Shown piece after piece: positions 17,015 through 25,317 of a DNA stretch of 64,000 nucleotides. The stretch covers positions 33,501-97,500 of the forward strand of contig CP070233.1 of NCBI GenBank assembly GCA_017355425.1. Direction: 5' to 3'. The DNA is from Dolichospermum sp. DET69 (lineage in GTDB: Bacteria > Cyanobacteriota > Cyanobacteriia > Cyanobacteriales > Nostocaceae). Position 1 is the first letter of the stretch, and each line of letters opens with the position of its first letter. Under the pieces are notes generated by a model. It did not search any database and was not told where the DNA came from. It saw only the letters and a program-made list of their open reading frames with translations. Position numbers and translations under genes: made by a program.

Positions 17015-17866
17015 GTGTATCCCGAAGTTAACTTAGTGTATGCTTTAGGTACACTGGGTTACGATTTTGGTTCAGAAGCCAGAAGAGACTCTTTTAAACA
17101 ATTAATGCCGGGAGTACAAATAGACGGAACAGCGATTCCCGCTAACCCTTATGATGCGCGGCAGATGGTAGATTATTTAGGAGATAATCTTTCTGAGGCT
17201 AAGTCCTTAATTTGGACATTGAATTTAGAATTAACTCCTGTCTATGCAATTGAACCAGGTGGGGCTTTTGCGAGAGATGTTTATGGGATTTTACAAGAAT
17301 TATTATCGGGACAAATTCAAGCAGAAGACAGCGAGAATTATGTAGAGAGAGTCAGTATTCCCGGTATTTTATCGGGACGCAGTGTAAAACTATTTTCTGG
17401 TCAAGTTGTTCCTGTAATTGAAGTTCCCAACATTCGGGGAATGTATGGTTGGAAGGTTAACACCTTAGTTCAAGCTGCTATTCAGACAGTGCAAGCACAA
17501 GCTTCAGAAGCCCAAGAAGAGTCTATTCGTCGGACTTTGGGTAGTTTCCTCAGCCGCATTTATTATGATTTACGCAACTTGGGGACAACTTCCCAAGATA
17601 GGGCGTTGAATTTTGCCTCTACGAATGCTTTTCAAGCGGCTTCTACCTTTGCGGAAGCTGTGGCTACAGGTATGGAGTTGGATAGTATTACAGTGGAGAA
17701 AAGTCCTTTCTGTCGTTTAGATAGCGATTGTTGGGATGTAAAATTGAAGTTCTTTGACCCTGAAAATAGTCGTCGGGCGAAGAAGCTATTCCGGTTTACA
17801 ATTGATGTGAGTGATATTATTCCTGTTACTTTGGGCGAAGTCCGTTCTTGGTCTACTCCTTATTAA
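17015..17866 (+). CDS. acyA: AcyA C-terminal domain (3' part of split gene)
   Basis: This open frame continues acyA in phase after the IS607 element. Its ~280 residues (from VYPEVNLVYALGTLGYDFG to GEVRSWSTPY) align along their full length with residues 433-710 of the AcyG protein at 6834, the conserved C-terminal domain of PatA/PatG proteases, whose exact role is unknown. A GTG at 17015 could serve as a start, but no good ribosome-binding site is seen in front of it, so separate translation is uncertain. Either a split protein or a pseudogene half. Confidence 0.85.
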   Translation: MYPEVNLVYALGTLGYDFGSEARRDSFKQLMPGVQIDGTAIPANPYDARQMVDYLGDNLSEAKSLIWTLNLELTPVYAIEPGGAFARDVYGILQELLSGQIQAEDSENYVERVSIPGILSGRSVKLFSGQVVPVIEVPNIRGMYGWKVNTLVQAAIQTVQAQASEAQEESIRRTLGSFLSRIYYDLRNLGTTSQDRALNFASTNAFQAASTFAEAVATGMELDSITVEKSPFCRLDSDCWDVKLKFFDPENSRRAKKLFRFTIDVSDIIPVTLGEVRSWSTPY

Positions 17867-17904
17867 TATCTCACCTGGCGAATATAATTTACAGCCCCAA
17901 CAGC

Positions 17905-18025
17905 CCCGGCGAATAGAATTCGCGGCTACACAAACAAAGTCCACCTTCGTGGACTAAAAAACTAACTGTTTCAAACCTACGTAGGTAGGTTTCGCCTGTG
18001 TAGACGCGGTTTCTAACCGCCGATT
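17905..18025. repeat. Dispersed palindromic repeat
   Basis: A long imperfect inverted repeat with GAATTCGCGGCTACACA, AGTCCACC...GTGGACT and CCTACGTAGG stems, ending GTAGACGCGGTTTCTAACCGCC. A related copy lies at about 40385-40525. It sits between acyA and acyB within the predicted operon. Confidence 0.75.
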
Positions 18026-18086
18026 TAATGTTAATTACTAATGTTGGTTGACATACGTCAACCCAACCTACAATCTAAAATTGATT

Positions 18087-18290
18087 ATGAGATTACCCAA
18101 ACTTTCCCCACCAGTAAAAAGACCGGATATTATTTATCCTCATCGTTCTGTTGATGTAATTCACGGTAGAGTCGAAGATTTAGTGAGCATTCGTATGGAT
18201 TTATTACATGGTGCTAATTATAATGACCCCGCTGCATTTCAAAATCGTAGTTATCAGCAAATTAAATCTTCTTGTAGTTGCATGATTTAG
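18087..18290 (+). CDS. acyB: Cyanobactin biosynthesis protein AcyB/PatB family
   Basis: A 67-aa protein starting MRLPKLSPPVKRPDIIYPHR and ending SYQQIKSSCSCMI. It matches my memory of the small PatB/AcyB/McaB family that accompanies cyanobactin clusters; its role there is unknown and it is reported dispensable in some pathways. I choose ATG at 18087, not the upstream ATG at 18048, because the family starts with MRLP and the upstream segment lies in intergenic sequence. The tail carries two close cysteines. It follows acyA and is 14 bp upstream of acyC. Confidence 0.85.
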   Translation: MRLPKLSPPVKRPDIIYPHRSVDVIHGRVEDLVSIRMDLLHGANYNDPAAFQNRSYQQIKSSCSCMI

Positions 18291-18304
18291 GAGTTATCAA
18301 TATT

Positions 18305-18493
18305 ATGAGTAAACAAAAGAAAACCCCCGCAAATTCTAGCGAACTAGAACCTAAACCACCAGCAGAAATTGAACGTAAATTATTATCTACTGGTTTGGAA
18401 GATTATGGTTTTTGGTCACAAGAAATGGCTAAACAAAAAGCCCAACAAACTGAACCTGATAAACCTTTTCGTCGTGGTCGGATTTGGTGTTAA
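18305..18493 (+). CDS. acyC: Cyanobactin biosynthesis protein AcyC/PatC family
   Basis: A 62-aa protein, MSKQKKTPANSSELEPKPPA through to KPFRRGRIWC. The core motif GLEDYGFWSQEMAKQKA and the C-terminal FRRGRIWC fit the PatC/TenC/TruC family of cyanobactin clusters, which has no established function. ATG at 18305 has TAGGAG about 12 nt upstream. It closes the acyA-acyB-acyC group and is followed directly by a strong terminator hairpin. Confidence 0.85.
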   Translation: MSKQKKTPANSSELEPKPPAEIERKLLSTGLEDYGFWSQEMAKQKAQQTEPDKPFRRGRIWC

Positions 18494-18498
18494 TTTTC

Positions 18499-18540
18499 AG
18501 ATCCCCGACTTCTTTAAGAAGTCGGGGATCTAGTTTTTTA
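18499..18540. terminator. Bidirectional Rho-independent terminator
   Basis: A perfect palindrome (AGATCCCCGACTTCTT and its complement, 18499-18531) is followed by TAGTTTTTTA on the plus strand. It ends acyC six bases after its stop and can also serve ffh on the minus strand, whose stop is at 18543. The hairpin belongs to the same repeat family as 3286-3318. Confidence 0.85.
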
Positions 18541-18542
18541 AA

Positions 18543-19991
18543 CTAAAGAGTCCCAAAACCTTTTTTCTTTTTCTCCTTCTTTTTCTTCGCTGGTGGTGCG
18601 CCACCGGGATAACCGCGCCAGCCTGCTGCGGGACGATTACCACCCGCTGCTAAGGGATTACCACCGCCAAACATTCCTCCCATACCGGGAATGCCACCCT
18701 GTCCCATTTGCTGCATGAGCGATCGCATTTTTTGGAAATCCGCTACCAGTTTGCTTACATCCCCTTCTCTATAACCAGAACCAGAGGCTATTCTTCTTCT
18801 GCGACTGGGAGAACTCGATAATAAATCTGGATCACGGCGTTCTTTGCCTGTCATGGAATTAATCATGGCTTCACAGCGTTTTAGCTGGGTTTCTCCCTGC
18901 TTCAACTGGTCATCAGAAAGCTTATTCATGCCCGGAATCATCTTCATGATTCCCCCCAAAGAACCCATGTTTTTCAATAACCGCATTTGCTTGAGAAAGT
19001 CAGTAAAATCAAATTTCGCTGACAGGATTTTCTCCTGCATTTTCTCCGCATCTTCCAAATTTATTTCTTCTTGGGCTTTTTCTACTAAGGTGAGAACATC
19101 CCCCATGCCCAAAATCCGCGAAGCCATGCGGTCAGGATAAAACGGTTGTAGTGCTTCGACTTTTTCCCCCACACCCACAAATTTAATTGGCGCTCCGGAA
19201 ATTTGCCGGACTGACAACGCCGCACCACCCCGGCTATCGCCATCCATTTTAGTCAGGATTGCCCCAGTAATCCCAATTTGATCATGGAAGGTGCGAGTTA
19301 GATTTGCTGCCTCTTGACCCGTCATTGCGTCAACAACTAACAGGGTTTCATCGGGCTGGACTATTTCCTTGATGCGGGCTAATTCCGCCATCATATCTTC
19401 GTCTATTTGTAAGCGTCCGGCAGTATCAATAATTACTGTATTTATGCCTTCGGCTCTGGCACGTTCCACACCTTGACGGGCGATTTCTACGGGGTCAGCT
19501 TCAATTCCCAATTCAAAGACGGGGACATCAATTTGCTTACCCAGGGTAAGTAACTGGTCAATAGCTGCGGGACGGTAAATATCTGTAGCCACTAGCAAAC
19601 AACTACGGTCTTGTTTGCGTAAATGCAAAGCTAATTTAGCGGTGGCTGTGGTTTTCCCTGTCCCTTGCAAACCAGCCATTAAGATCACGGTGGTCTTACC
19701 TACATTTTCTGCAAGGGGAACATTTTCTTCCCCCATGATTTGCACTAATTCATCATGAACAATTTTGATGAACTGTTGGTCAGGACGCACACCGGCGATA
19801 ACTTCGGCTCCCTGGGCTTTGGTTTCGACTTCGCTAATAAAATCTTTGACTACCTGGAGGTTAACATCTGCCTCCAACAAAGCCCGACGCACTTCCCGCA
19901 AAGCGTCTTGAATGTTGGATTGGGAGATTTTATCCTGTCCTCGGATTTTTTTCCAGGCGGATTCTAAGCGGTCAGATAGTGCATCAAACAT
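18543..19991 (-). CDS. ffh: Signal recognition particle protein Ffh
   Basis: A 482-aa SRP54 GTPase: N-domain (1-85), G-domain with P-loop GLQGTGKT at 107-114, DTAGRLQ and TKMDGDSRGG, and a C-terminal M-domain from about 295 with Met-rich helices (MRLLKNMGSLGGIMKMIPGM). The tail is Gly-rich and then Lys-rich. It binds the 4.5S RNA and signal peptides and docks with FtsY at the membrane. Normal length for cyanobacteria. Confidence 0.98.
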   Translation of the reverse strand: MFDALSDRLESAWKKIRGQDKISQSNIQDALREVRRALLEADVNLQVVKDFISEVETKAQGAEVIAGVRPDQQFIKIVHDELVQIMGEENVPLAENVGKTTVILMAGLQGTGKTTATAKLALHLRKQDRSCLLVATDIYRPAAIDQLLTLGKQIDVPVFELGIEADPVEIARQGVERARAEGINTVIIDTAGRLQIDEDMMAELARIKEIVQPDETLLVVDAMTGQEAANLTRTFHDQIGITGAILTKMDGDSRGGAALSVRQISGAPIKFVGVGEKVEALQPFYPDRMASRILGMGDVLTLVEKAQEEINLEDAEKMQEKILSAKFDFTDFLKQMRLLKNMGSLGGIMKMIPGMNKLSDDQLKQGETQLKRCEAMINSMTGKERRDPDLLSSSPSRRRRIASGSGYREGDVSKLVADFQKMRSLMQQMGQGGIPGMGGMFGGGNPLAAGGNRPAAGWRGYPGGAPPAKKKKEKKKKGFGTL

Positions 19992-20486
19992 AATTCATTT
20001 ACAACGTAGTTAGTCTGTTAAGGATTTTTGGTCGAGTTTTTCAAGATCTTTATTTACCAGCTTATCTGACTCTAGCGATCGATTGATGTGGTGAACCGTA
20101 ATTTTAGATGTGTTGCTGTGAGTATAGTAATCGTCTATGCTTTAATTGCTAGAAAAAAATCGCATTTTATCAATAAAGGTAGTTGACTCGGGCTTCAAAA
20201 TTTGCTATACTCAATCTTGATAAGGAAGAACTATCTTAAAATATTTAAAGTATTTATATATAAACCAGTGAAGACAATCTGATACAGGTTGTCACTTATA
20301 TTTATTTCCGATGCACCGTACTACCTATAACCTGATGTTCATTATACTGAATATTCCCCGGTATGTGGATAGCGATTAATTTGAATGCGATCGCTTTACA
20401 ATTAAAACAGATTGAGTAGAAAAATAAAGTTAGTTTATTCTGTGATGAGTTGGAAATTGAGTCACCGTTTTAGGAGAATAAAACTT
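19992..20486. other. Gene-free gap upstream of ffh and of a toxin-antitoxin pair
   Basis: This 495-bp stretch is AT-rich, carries a GCGATCG-type site near 20390, and shows no open frame with recognisable content. It should contain the ffh promoter on the minus strand and the antitoxin promoter on the plus strand. I see no hairpin or repeat of note. Confidence 0.5.
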
Positions 20487-20711
20487 ATGCAAGTTGTGAT
20501 CGATCTACCTGATGAATTAGGAAAAAAACTTTTAGGGTTTCCTAATATGCAGATGTTTGTCCAAGAAGCGGTTAAAAAAATGTTGTTGGAGGAGCAAAGA
20601 AAACAAGCAAGTTTAGAAATAAAGTCGCTGATGTCATCTGTTCCAGCTTCGGTAAGTTTGGTAGATGAGTTAATAGCTGATAGAAGAATCGAAGCAAATA
20701 AAGAATTATAG
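20487..20711 (+). CDS. Antitoxin of a VapBC-like pair
   Basis: A 74-aa protein beginning MQVVIDLPDELGKKLLGFPN, a short strand-helix start usual for small antitoxins, then a helical, charged C-terminus. I place the start at ATG 20487, preceded by TAGGAG, instead of an upstream ATG that adds a basic stretch without similarity. It ends 8 bp before the PIN-domain gene, so the two are translated together. The partner gives the assignment; the DNA-binding fold is not certain. Confidence 0.78.
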   Translation: MQVVIDLPDELGKKLLGFPNMQMFVQEAVKKMLLEEQRKQASLEIKSLMSSVPASVSLVDELIADRRIEANKEL

Positions 20712-20719
20712 GATAGCGA

Positions 20720-21097
20720 ATGATAGTATTAGATGCTTCTGCACTATTAGCGTATTTGAATAAAGAAAAAGGAGGTTTATTAGTTGAAGAAATTTTGCCC
20801 AATGCAATAATCTCAACAGTGAACTGGTGTGAGGTTGTGCAAAAATTACGGTCAAAATCTATTTTATATCAAGAGATTTATATCCGTTTGGAGATTATTG
20901 GGCTTGGGTTTATTCCCTTTAATAAGGAATATGCCGAGAAAGCTGGGGAATTATGGCAAATTACTTCACCTTTTGGACTATCATTAGGAGATAGAGCTTG
21001 TTTAGCTACTGGTTTAGTTGAAAAAATGCCTGTAATGACTGCGGACAAAATATGGCAAGAATTATCTTTACCCATCGAAATTAAATGTATTCGCTAA
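20720..21097 (+). CDS. vapC: PIN-domain toxin (VapC-like ribonuclease)
   Basis: A 125-aa PIN domain: MIVLDASALLAYLNKEKG (Asp5), Glu around residue 39 (VNWCEVVQKL), LSLGDRACLATG (Asp93-ish) and MTADKIWQEL. These four acidic positions form the metal site of a VapC ribonuclease. It follows its antitoxin by 8 bp. The neighbouring genes to 27.1 kb include three more PIN toxins. Confidence 0.9.
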   Translation: MIVLDASALLAYLNKEKGGLLVEEILPNAIISTVNWCEVVQKLRSKSILYQEIYIRLEIIGLGFIPFNKEYAEKAGELWQITSPFGLSLGDRACLATGLVEKMPVMTADKIWQELSLPIEIKCIR

Positions 21098-21126
21098 CTT
21101 TTTTAAAATTTATAATTCGTGAAACA

Positions 21127-22593
21127 CTATGTCCTATTCTGTATCCGGTGCTGCTGAACTTTTTCATCTATGTGGCGCAATATATTGGCACTAAGCGCGT
21201 AAGCATACAAACTTGCTGGCTCAAATTTAAACTGAACTCCTTTATACATAAAATTTTCATCCGCAATAGTTCGACTTGTAATTTTAATGGGCTGAATTAT
21301 GCTTTTATTTTTCTTGATAAATTCTATGCAATTATCAAGCTCAGAGTGAGACTTATAGGGTCTGTCACTCCACTTAACTTCAACTAGCCATGAGGGTAAC
21401 TGGTCTACGAGATTCAAGTGGACAATATCAATTTCTCCCGAATTCCAGCGTGCATAATAAAGTTCAGTAGTCATACTGTGTTGCCACTGACTAAAAATAG
21501 CAGTTTCAGTCATTGCACCCATTGCCTCAGAATCTGCCTGAAGTTGTCCAAATAATGCGGCTCGCATGGACGGATTAGTTAAATAAACCTTAAAGTACAA
21601 AGCCCTCTTAAATCTCTTAGCATTTTGGTCAATTCTCTCAACACGCCGAATTAAAAACGCGGCTTCAAGGTATTCTAGATAACGCTTAATAGTATTCTTA
21701 GCTACGCCAGAAGATTGAGACAATCCCTCTAAATTAACTTCATTACCGGAATTGTATGCCAAGGTAGTAAAAAGCCTGTTCAATTCTTGAATATCATTAA
21801 TACCATAAAGACTTGGCAAATCACGCAATAGCACTTTGTCAATAATATCACTTTTAATATACTGTCCAGGATCTTGGCGGATAGTTTCTGAAAAAACCGC
21901 TTCTGGGTATCCACCAAAATTCAGGTAGTTAACAAACTCTTCATTGAGTGCCTCAATATTGGAGGCAGAATATTTATAGGTATCAAAAGGTTCTTTAGGT
22001 GATGTAGCCGTTATCAGTTCATTTTCTCGACCAATAAACATCAAGTATTCAGCAAAAGTTAATGGTGGCAGAATATAATCACTGAATCTACCAGCACCAG
22101 ATTCTATACTCTTTAATCGTAGTGCAGCAGCAGAGCCAGTAGCAATAAAACGGTAATCGGCAAAGGAGTCAACTAGAGATTTCAGGTGTACTTCCCAATT
22201 ACGAAAGTATTGAATCTCGTCGAAAAATACAAATAGCTGGGAATCGCGTTTATGATTGAATAGCTCTTGAAAGTAACTAAGTATTTTTTCTAGTGGAAGT
22301 CCGGTATAAATGGGGGTTTCAAGGGAGAGATATAAGATCCTCTTTTCATCAATACCAGAGTTCAATAGTTCGCGGACACTGTGATAGACCATAACAGTCT
22401 TACCGACGCGCCTGGGTCCCATCAAGACAATCGCTCGACGAACACTCACATCCAAAATTTTCTGATAAAAAGGCTCAAAATATTTTCGTCGAGGGGTATT
22501 CTCATAAGCAATTTTCCCCTTTTCACCTTGCTCCCACCAAGGGTTATCAAATTCAAGGCGCGATAAGATATCCTTTTTCGCAATTTCCAGCAT
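21127..22593 (-). CDS. AAA ATPase with DUF4143 domain
   Basis: A 488-aa protein of the AAA_14/DUF4143 type: Walker A GPRRVGKT at 59-66, Walker B LFVFFDEIQY at about 128-137, arginine-finger-like FIATGSAAALRL, then an HTH region (LSQSSGVAKNTIKRYLEYLEAAFLIRRVER) and a C-terminal nuclease-like domain with ELYYARWNSGEIDIVHL and SWLVEVKWSD (D...E-x-K). Such proteins are common, mobile and poorly characterised. It lies convergent with the VapC-like gene, with only 29 bp between. Confidence 0.88.
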   Translation of the reverse strand: MLEIAKKDILSRLEFDNPWWEQGEKGKIAYENTPRRKYFEPFYQKILDVSVRRAIVLMGPRRVGKTVMVYHSVRELLNSGIDEKRILYLSLETPIYTGLPLEKILSYFQELFNHKRDSQLFVFFDEIQYFRNWEVHLKSLVDSFADYRFIATGSAAALRLKSIESGAGRFSDYILPPLTFAEYLMFIGRENELITATSPKEPFDTYKYSASNIEALNEEFVNYLNFGGYPEAVFSETIRQDPGQYIKSDIIDKVLLRDLPSLYGINDIQELNRLFTTLAYNSGNEVNLEGLSQSSGVAKNTIKRYLEYLEAAFLIRRVERIDQNAKRFKRALYFKVYLTNPSMRAALFGQLQADSEAMGAMTETAIFSQWQHSMTTELYYARWNSGEIDIVHLNLVDQLPSWLVEVKWSDRPYKSHSELDNCIEFIKKNKSIIQPIKITSRTIADENFMYKGVQFKFEPASLYAYALSANILRHIDEKVQQHRIQNRT

Positions 22594-22680
22594 GGAGATA
22601 TAAGATTAGTCGGTTGACCTTAGTTTAGCCGAAAAATAATATTAAGGTCAATTGATTAATCTTAGTTCTCTAGTTTTTAT

Positions 22681-22730
22681 ATGAACAGCCGGTAAGCGTA
22701 AAACTCAGCGGCTTTAGCCCTGAGATGTCA
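22681..22730 (+). mobile_element. Solo IS608-like left end
   Basis: After TTAT (22677-22680) come 8 nt, CCGGTAAGCGTAAAA and a hairpin CTCAGCGGCTTTAGCCCTGAG. The layout is identical to the left ends at 6230 and 63992 (minus). No matching right end with TCAA was found nearby, so this is probably the decayed remnant of an element. Confidence 0.65.
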
Positions 22731-22951
22731 GTAACCCAGCCCTAAAGGGACTGAGCTTGCAAGAGAAATCAAACAAGCTGTACTGGACCACCTAGAAATA
22801 GGTAGCCGTTATTTGAGTCACGACACCCACCGAATGCGTTCGCGCCAGCGTGCCGTCAGGCATAGCTAGTTCCCTGCTCTGTCATTTGCAATTAAACAGT
22901 TTTAAGGTCACTGAAACAGTGTTGCAAGTATAACAAGCTCTTATAACGCAG

Positions 22952-23146
22952 TCGTTGCTAACATCACCCCAGAAATGGGAGTTGGTTTTTCAGGTTTCCA
23001 ATCAAAAAACCTGACTAAAATTTAAGATGCTTTGGAAGCTGTTATAGAAATGTATGAAGATTTAGGTAAACAACTTCCTCATAACCTACAATCTGTAGAC
23101 CAAAATTCACCAGCTTTGATAGAAACAATTATATCCGTCAGATGAA
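22952..23146 (+). pseudogene. Degraded HicB-like coding remnant
   Basis: One plus-strand frame reads VVANITPEMGVGFSGFQSKN, an in-frame stop, then DALEAVIEMYEDLGKQLPHN and a short tail. The second part looks like the C-terminal helix region of HicB-type antitoxins. There is no start codon and an internal stop. Low certainty. Confidence 0.35.
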
Positions 23147-23331
23147 CTATAGAGAAGTTACTAAAAAATTATCTAGGCTGGGATGTGTCATGTACAACAG
23201 CTTAATCTGTTTGAATAAAGTACGATAGCGAAGCGCAACCTAGAAATCACATATCTTATAGCTTAGGTTATCGTACTTTAGGTATTGAATGCTATAATTA
23301 AACAAATGTAATTTATTTTTCCTATCAAAAT

Positions 23332-23550
23332 ATGGAAACAATTGCAATTCAAGTTGATACTGAAGTTGCCAAAGCTTATCAAAAAGCAGAACCGCAAAAA
23401 CAGCAAAAAATTCAGAGTATTGTTAACGATTTTCTCAAATCAATTATTCAAGATAAATCCCTAGATGATATTATTCAAGAAATGCAAGAACAAGCTCAAG
23501 ATAGAGGATTAACTCAAGAAATTTTAGATGAGATTCTTCAGAATGGATAA
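23332..23550 (+). CDS. Antitoxin paired with a COG1569-type PIN toxin
   Basis: A 72-aa acidic helical protein (METIAIQVDTEVAKAYQKAE start; RGLTQEILDEILQNG end). It is clearly related to the antitoxin at 24657-24881, which shares the MxTIxxxV start, the AYQ motif and the RGLTxEILExI end. Its 3' end overlaps the toxin gene by 23 bp. It should neutralise the downstream PIN protein and autoregulate the pair. Confidence 0.85.
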   Translation: METIAIQVDTEVAKAYQKAEPQKQQKIQSIVNDFLKSIIQDKSLDDIIQEMQEQAQDRGLTQEILDEILQNG

Positions 23551-23962
23551 AATGCGGTTTGTTATTGATACAAACATTTTAGTTAGTGCCATTTTGATTA
23601 AATCATCTGTTCCAGATGTAGCATTCAAAAAAGCCAAAAGCTTAGGAATAATTTTATTTTCAGATGCGATTTTTCAAGAATTGCAAGAAATTCTCAATCG
23701 CTCAAAATTTGATAAATATATTTCTATGAGTATTCGTACTCAATTCTTAGCTAAATTCAAACTTGAATCAGAAGAAATTGAAATAGTCCAGATTATCAAA
23801 GAGTGTAGAGATCCAAAAGATGACAAATTTCTTGAAGTTGCTATTAATGGTAATGCAACTCATATTATTACAGGAGACAAAGATTTATTAGAACTTCATC
23901 CCTTTCGAGGAGTTGATATTATTACCGCCACGCAATTTTTAGGAAGTTTTTCAGATTTATAA
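23528..23962 (+). CDS. PIN-domain toxin (COG1569 family)
   Basis: A 144-aa PIN protein: MRFVIDTNILVSAIL (Asp and Asn of the PIN motif), ECRDPKDDKFLEVAINGNATHIITGDKDLL, the signature of the COG1569 toxin family. The true start may be the second or third Met (KMRFVIDTN). It overlaps its antitoxin by 23 bp. A homologous pair in inverse orientation lies 290 bp downstream (24251-24881). Confidence 0.9.
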   Translation: MRFFRMDKMRFVIDTNILVSAILIKSSVPDVAFKKAKSLGIILFSDAIFQELQEILNRSKFDKYISMSIRTQFLAKFKLESEEIEIVQIIKECRDPKDDKFLEVAINGNATHIITGDKDLLELHPFRGVDIITATQFLGSFSDL

Positions 23963-24074
23963 TAAAATACGATGGTGAAGGTTCATAATTAGGTGTTACC
24001 AACAAACCAGAAGCTATTATTAAGATATAATTGTTTTTGATCATCTCCCTACTGGAAAACTTGAACTTCAACCC

Positions 24075-24236
24075 ATGAAAATAAAAGTCATTATTCACAA
24101 AGAAGAAGCAGGTTATTGGGCAGAAGTTCCTGCTATTCCTGGTTGTGCTACCCAGGGAGATACTTTTAAAGAATTACTACAAAATATATATGAAGCCGTT
24201 GAAGGTTGCCTACTCGTTGATGTTGTTCCCACCTAA
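24075..24236 (+). CDS. HicB-like antitoxin, short
   Basis: A 53-aa protein [20 protein letters not shown]...[24 protein letters not shown], matching the N-terminal HicB fold. It is shorter than usual HicB (about 70 or more residues) and lacks a DNA-binding C-terminus. No hicA reading frame is visible next to it, so it may be a relic or act with a distant HicA. It lies between two inverted PIN toxin-antitoxin pairs. Confidence 0.75.
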   Translation: MKIKVIIHKEEAGYWAEVPAIPGCATQGDTFKELLQNIYEAVEGCLLVDVVPT

Positions 24237-24250
24237 CCCACCCTACATAA

Positions 24251-24667
24251 TTACAGAAATAGATTTAAAAATTCATCTATTGTAATTATTTGTACGCTTT
24301 CAAATAACTTTAAAACAAGTAAATCCTGATCGCCAGTAATAATATAATCTGCTTTTCCATTCAACGCTAAAGCCAATATTTTATCATCTTTTGGATCACG
24401 ACAAATATTAATAATTTCTCCGACTTCTACAAATTCAACTGTTTTGAGAAAGTTACTCAGAAAAAATCGTCGTTCTATGGTCGTAACATATTTATCAAAT
24501 TTAGGTCGAAATAAAACTTCTTCTATTTCCAATAAAACAGAAGATGACATTAAAATCTTTCCTATGTCTTGTGCTTTATCTAAAGCTTGACGCGCTTTGC
24601 TTGTTTTGGAAAGAACGGCACTCACGAGAATATTTGTATCTAAAACTAAATATTGTTTACGGTTCAT
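24251..24667 (-). CDS. PIN-domain toxin (COG1569 family), second copy
   Basis: A 138-aa PIN protein: KQYLVLDTNILVSAVLSKTS, INICRDPKDDKILALALNGK and ADYIITGDQDLLVL. It is a paralogue of the 23528-23962 toxin, with the same motif spacing, encoded on the opposite strand. It overlaps its antitoxin gene by 11 bp. A metal-dependent ribonuclease role is inferred from the family. Confidence 0.9.
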   Translation of the reverse strand: MNRKQYLVLDTNILVSAVLSKTSKARQALDKAQDIGKILMSSSVLLEIEEVLFRPKFDKYVTTIERRFFLSNFLKTVEFVEVGEIINICRDPKDDKILALALNGKADYIITGDQDLLVLKLFESVQIITIDEFLNLFL

Positions 24668-24881
24668 TAATTATTGCTTCTAAAATTTCTGGTGTTAAGC
24701 CTCTAGCAGTTGCTCTATCGCTAATTTCGTCCATAATTTTCCTTAAAAAATCAATGTCATTTTCTTTTTCTTTTTTAAGTAAAAGGCTAACAATTTGCTG
24801 AATCTGTTCACGTTCTTCTAAGGAAGCAAATTGATAAGCTTCAGCAATTTCGGGGGTAACTTCAAAAGTGATGGTCTGCAT
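24657..24881 (-). CDS. Antitoxin paired with the 24251 PIN toxin
   Basis: A 74-aa helical protein, MQTITFEVTPEIAEAYQFAS at the start and ARGLTPEILEAIINEP at the end, a paralogue of the 23332 antitoxin. It precedes and overlaps its toxin. The two homologous pairs face each other, which suggests an inverted duplication or independent gain of the same module. Confidence 0.85.
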   Translation of the reverse strand: MQTITFEVTPEIAEAYQFASLEEREQIQQIVSLLLKKEKENDIDFLRKIMDEISDRATARGLTPEILEAIINEP

Positions 24882-24935
24882 AGTTATGCAATTTTAAAAT
24901 GTTATGGGACAGTTTGATTATATCAAAATGTCTGG

Positions 24936-25157
24936 CTAAGTGCTATACCGTTTTTTAACGTCTTCCCAACTAGAACCATTTGTAGGATTTTTTTCGTAAT
25001 TTTCTAACCGTCGCTCTAATTCTTGTTGTTGTGCTGAACTCAAGGGAAGTTCTTCTTGCTGTTCTAAGATGCTGTCCCATAAATCTTCAGCAAGTTGGAT
25101 ACGTTCTGCAATGCTGAGTTCAGAAATATCAAATTTCAAGAGGGGATGGAGACTCAT
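24936..25157 (-). CDS. Orphan addiction-module antitoxin (TIGR02574-like)
   Basis: A 73-aa protein with the pattern LSIAERIQLAEDLWDSILEQ followed by LSSAQQQELERRLENYEKNP and GSSWEDVKKR, typical of the putative addiction-module component family whose partner is a RelE/ParE toxin. No RelE-like gene lies downstream; the next minus-strand gene is another antitoxin. It is therefore an orphan here. Confidence 0.85.
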   Translation of the reverse strand: MSLHPLLKFDISELSIAERIQLAEDLWDSILEQQEELPLSSAQQQELERRLENYEKNPTNGSSWEDVKKRYST

Positions 25158-25317
25158 GAGTAGAGAGTGAGGTGTGAGATTTTATCTATTTTATAACATT
25201 GGGGGGTTTGAAAGTTGTGGGAAAATTTCTGGATATCAGTGAGGGATATACTAAAAATGGTATATTGATGTATAATCACATCTTGCGTAAATCCTATTCT
25301 AAAAAAATAAGCATAAT

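Larger units (their letters stand above)
22594..23331. other. Gap with decayed mobile and coding remnants
   Basis: This 738-bp stretch holds an IS608-like left end (22681-22730), a second stem CCCAGCCCTAAAGGGACTGAG just after it, a REP-like GC-rich patch (about 22830-22880), and the coding remnant at 22952-23146. An inverted pair around 23218-23275 (AAAGTACGATAGCG and its near complement ATCGTACTTTA) forms a long stem upstream of the antitoxin gene at 23332. No intact gene is seen. Confidence 0.6.

Noticed and set aside
17015..17866. Independent gene of unknown function
   Set aside because: It aligns fully with the C-terminal domain of AcyG and is in phase with the upstream acyA part, so it is the other half of acyA.
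21085..21387. 100-codon plus-strand frame
   Set aside because: Antisense to the C-terminus of the DUF4143 ATPase gene, without protein features.
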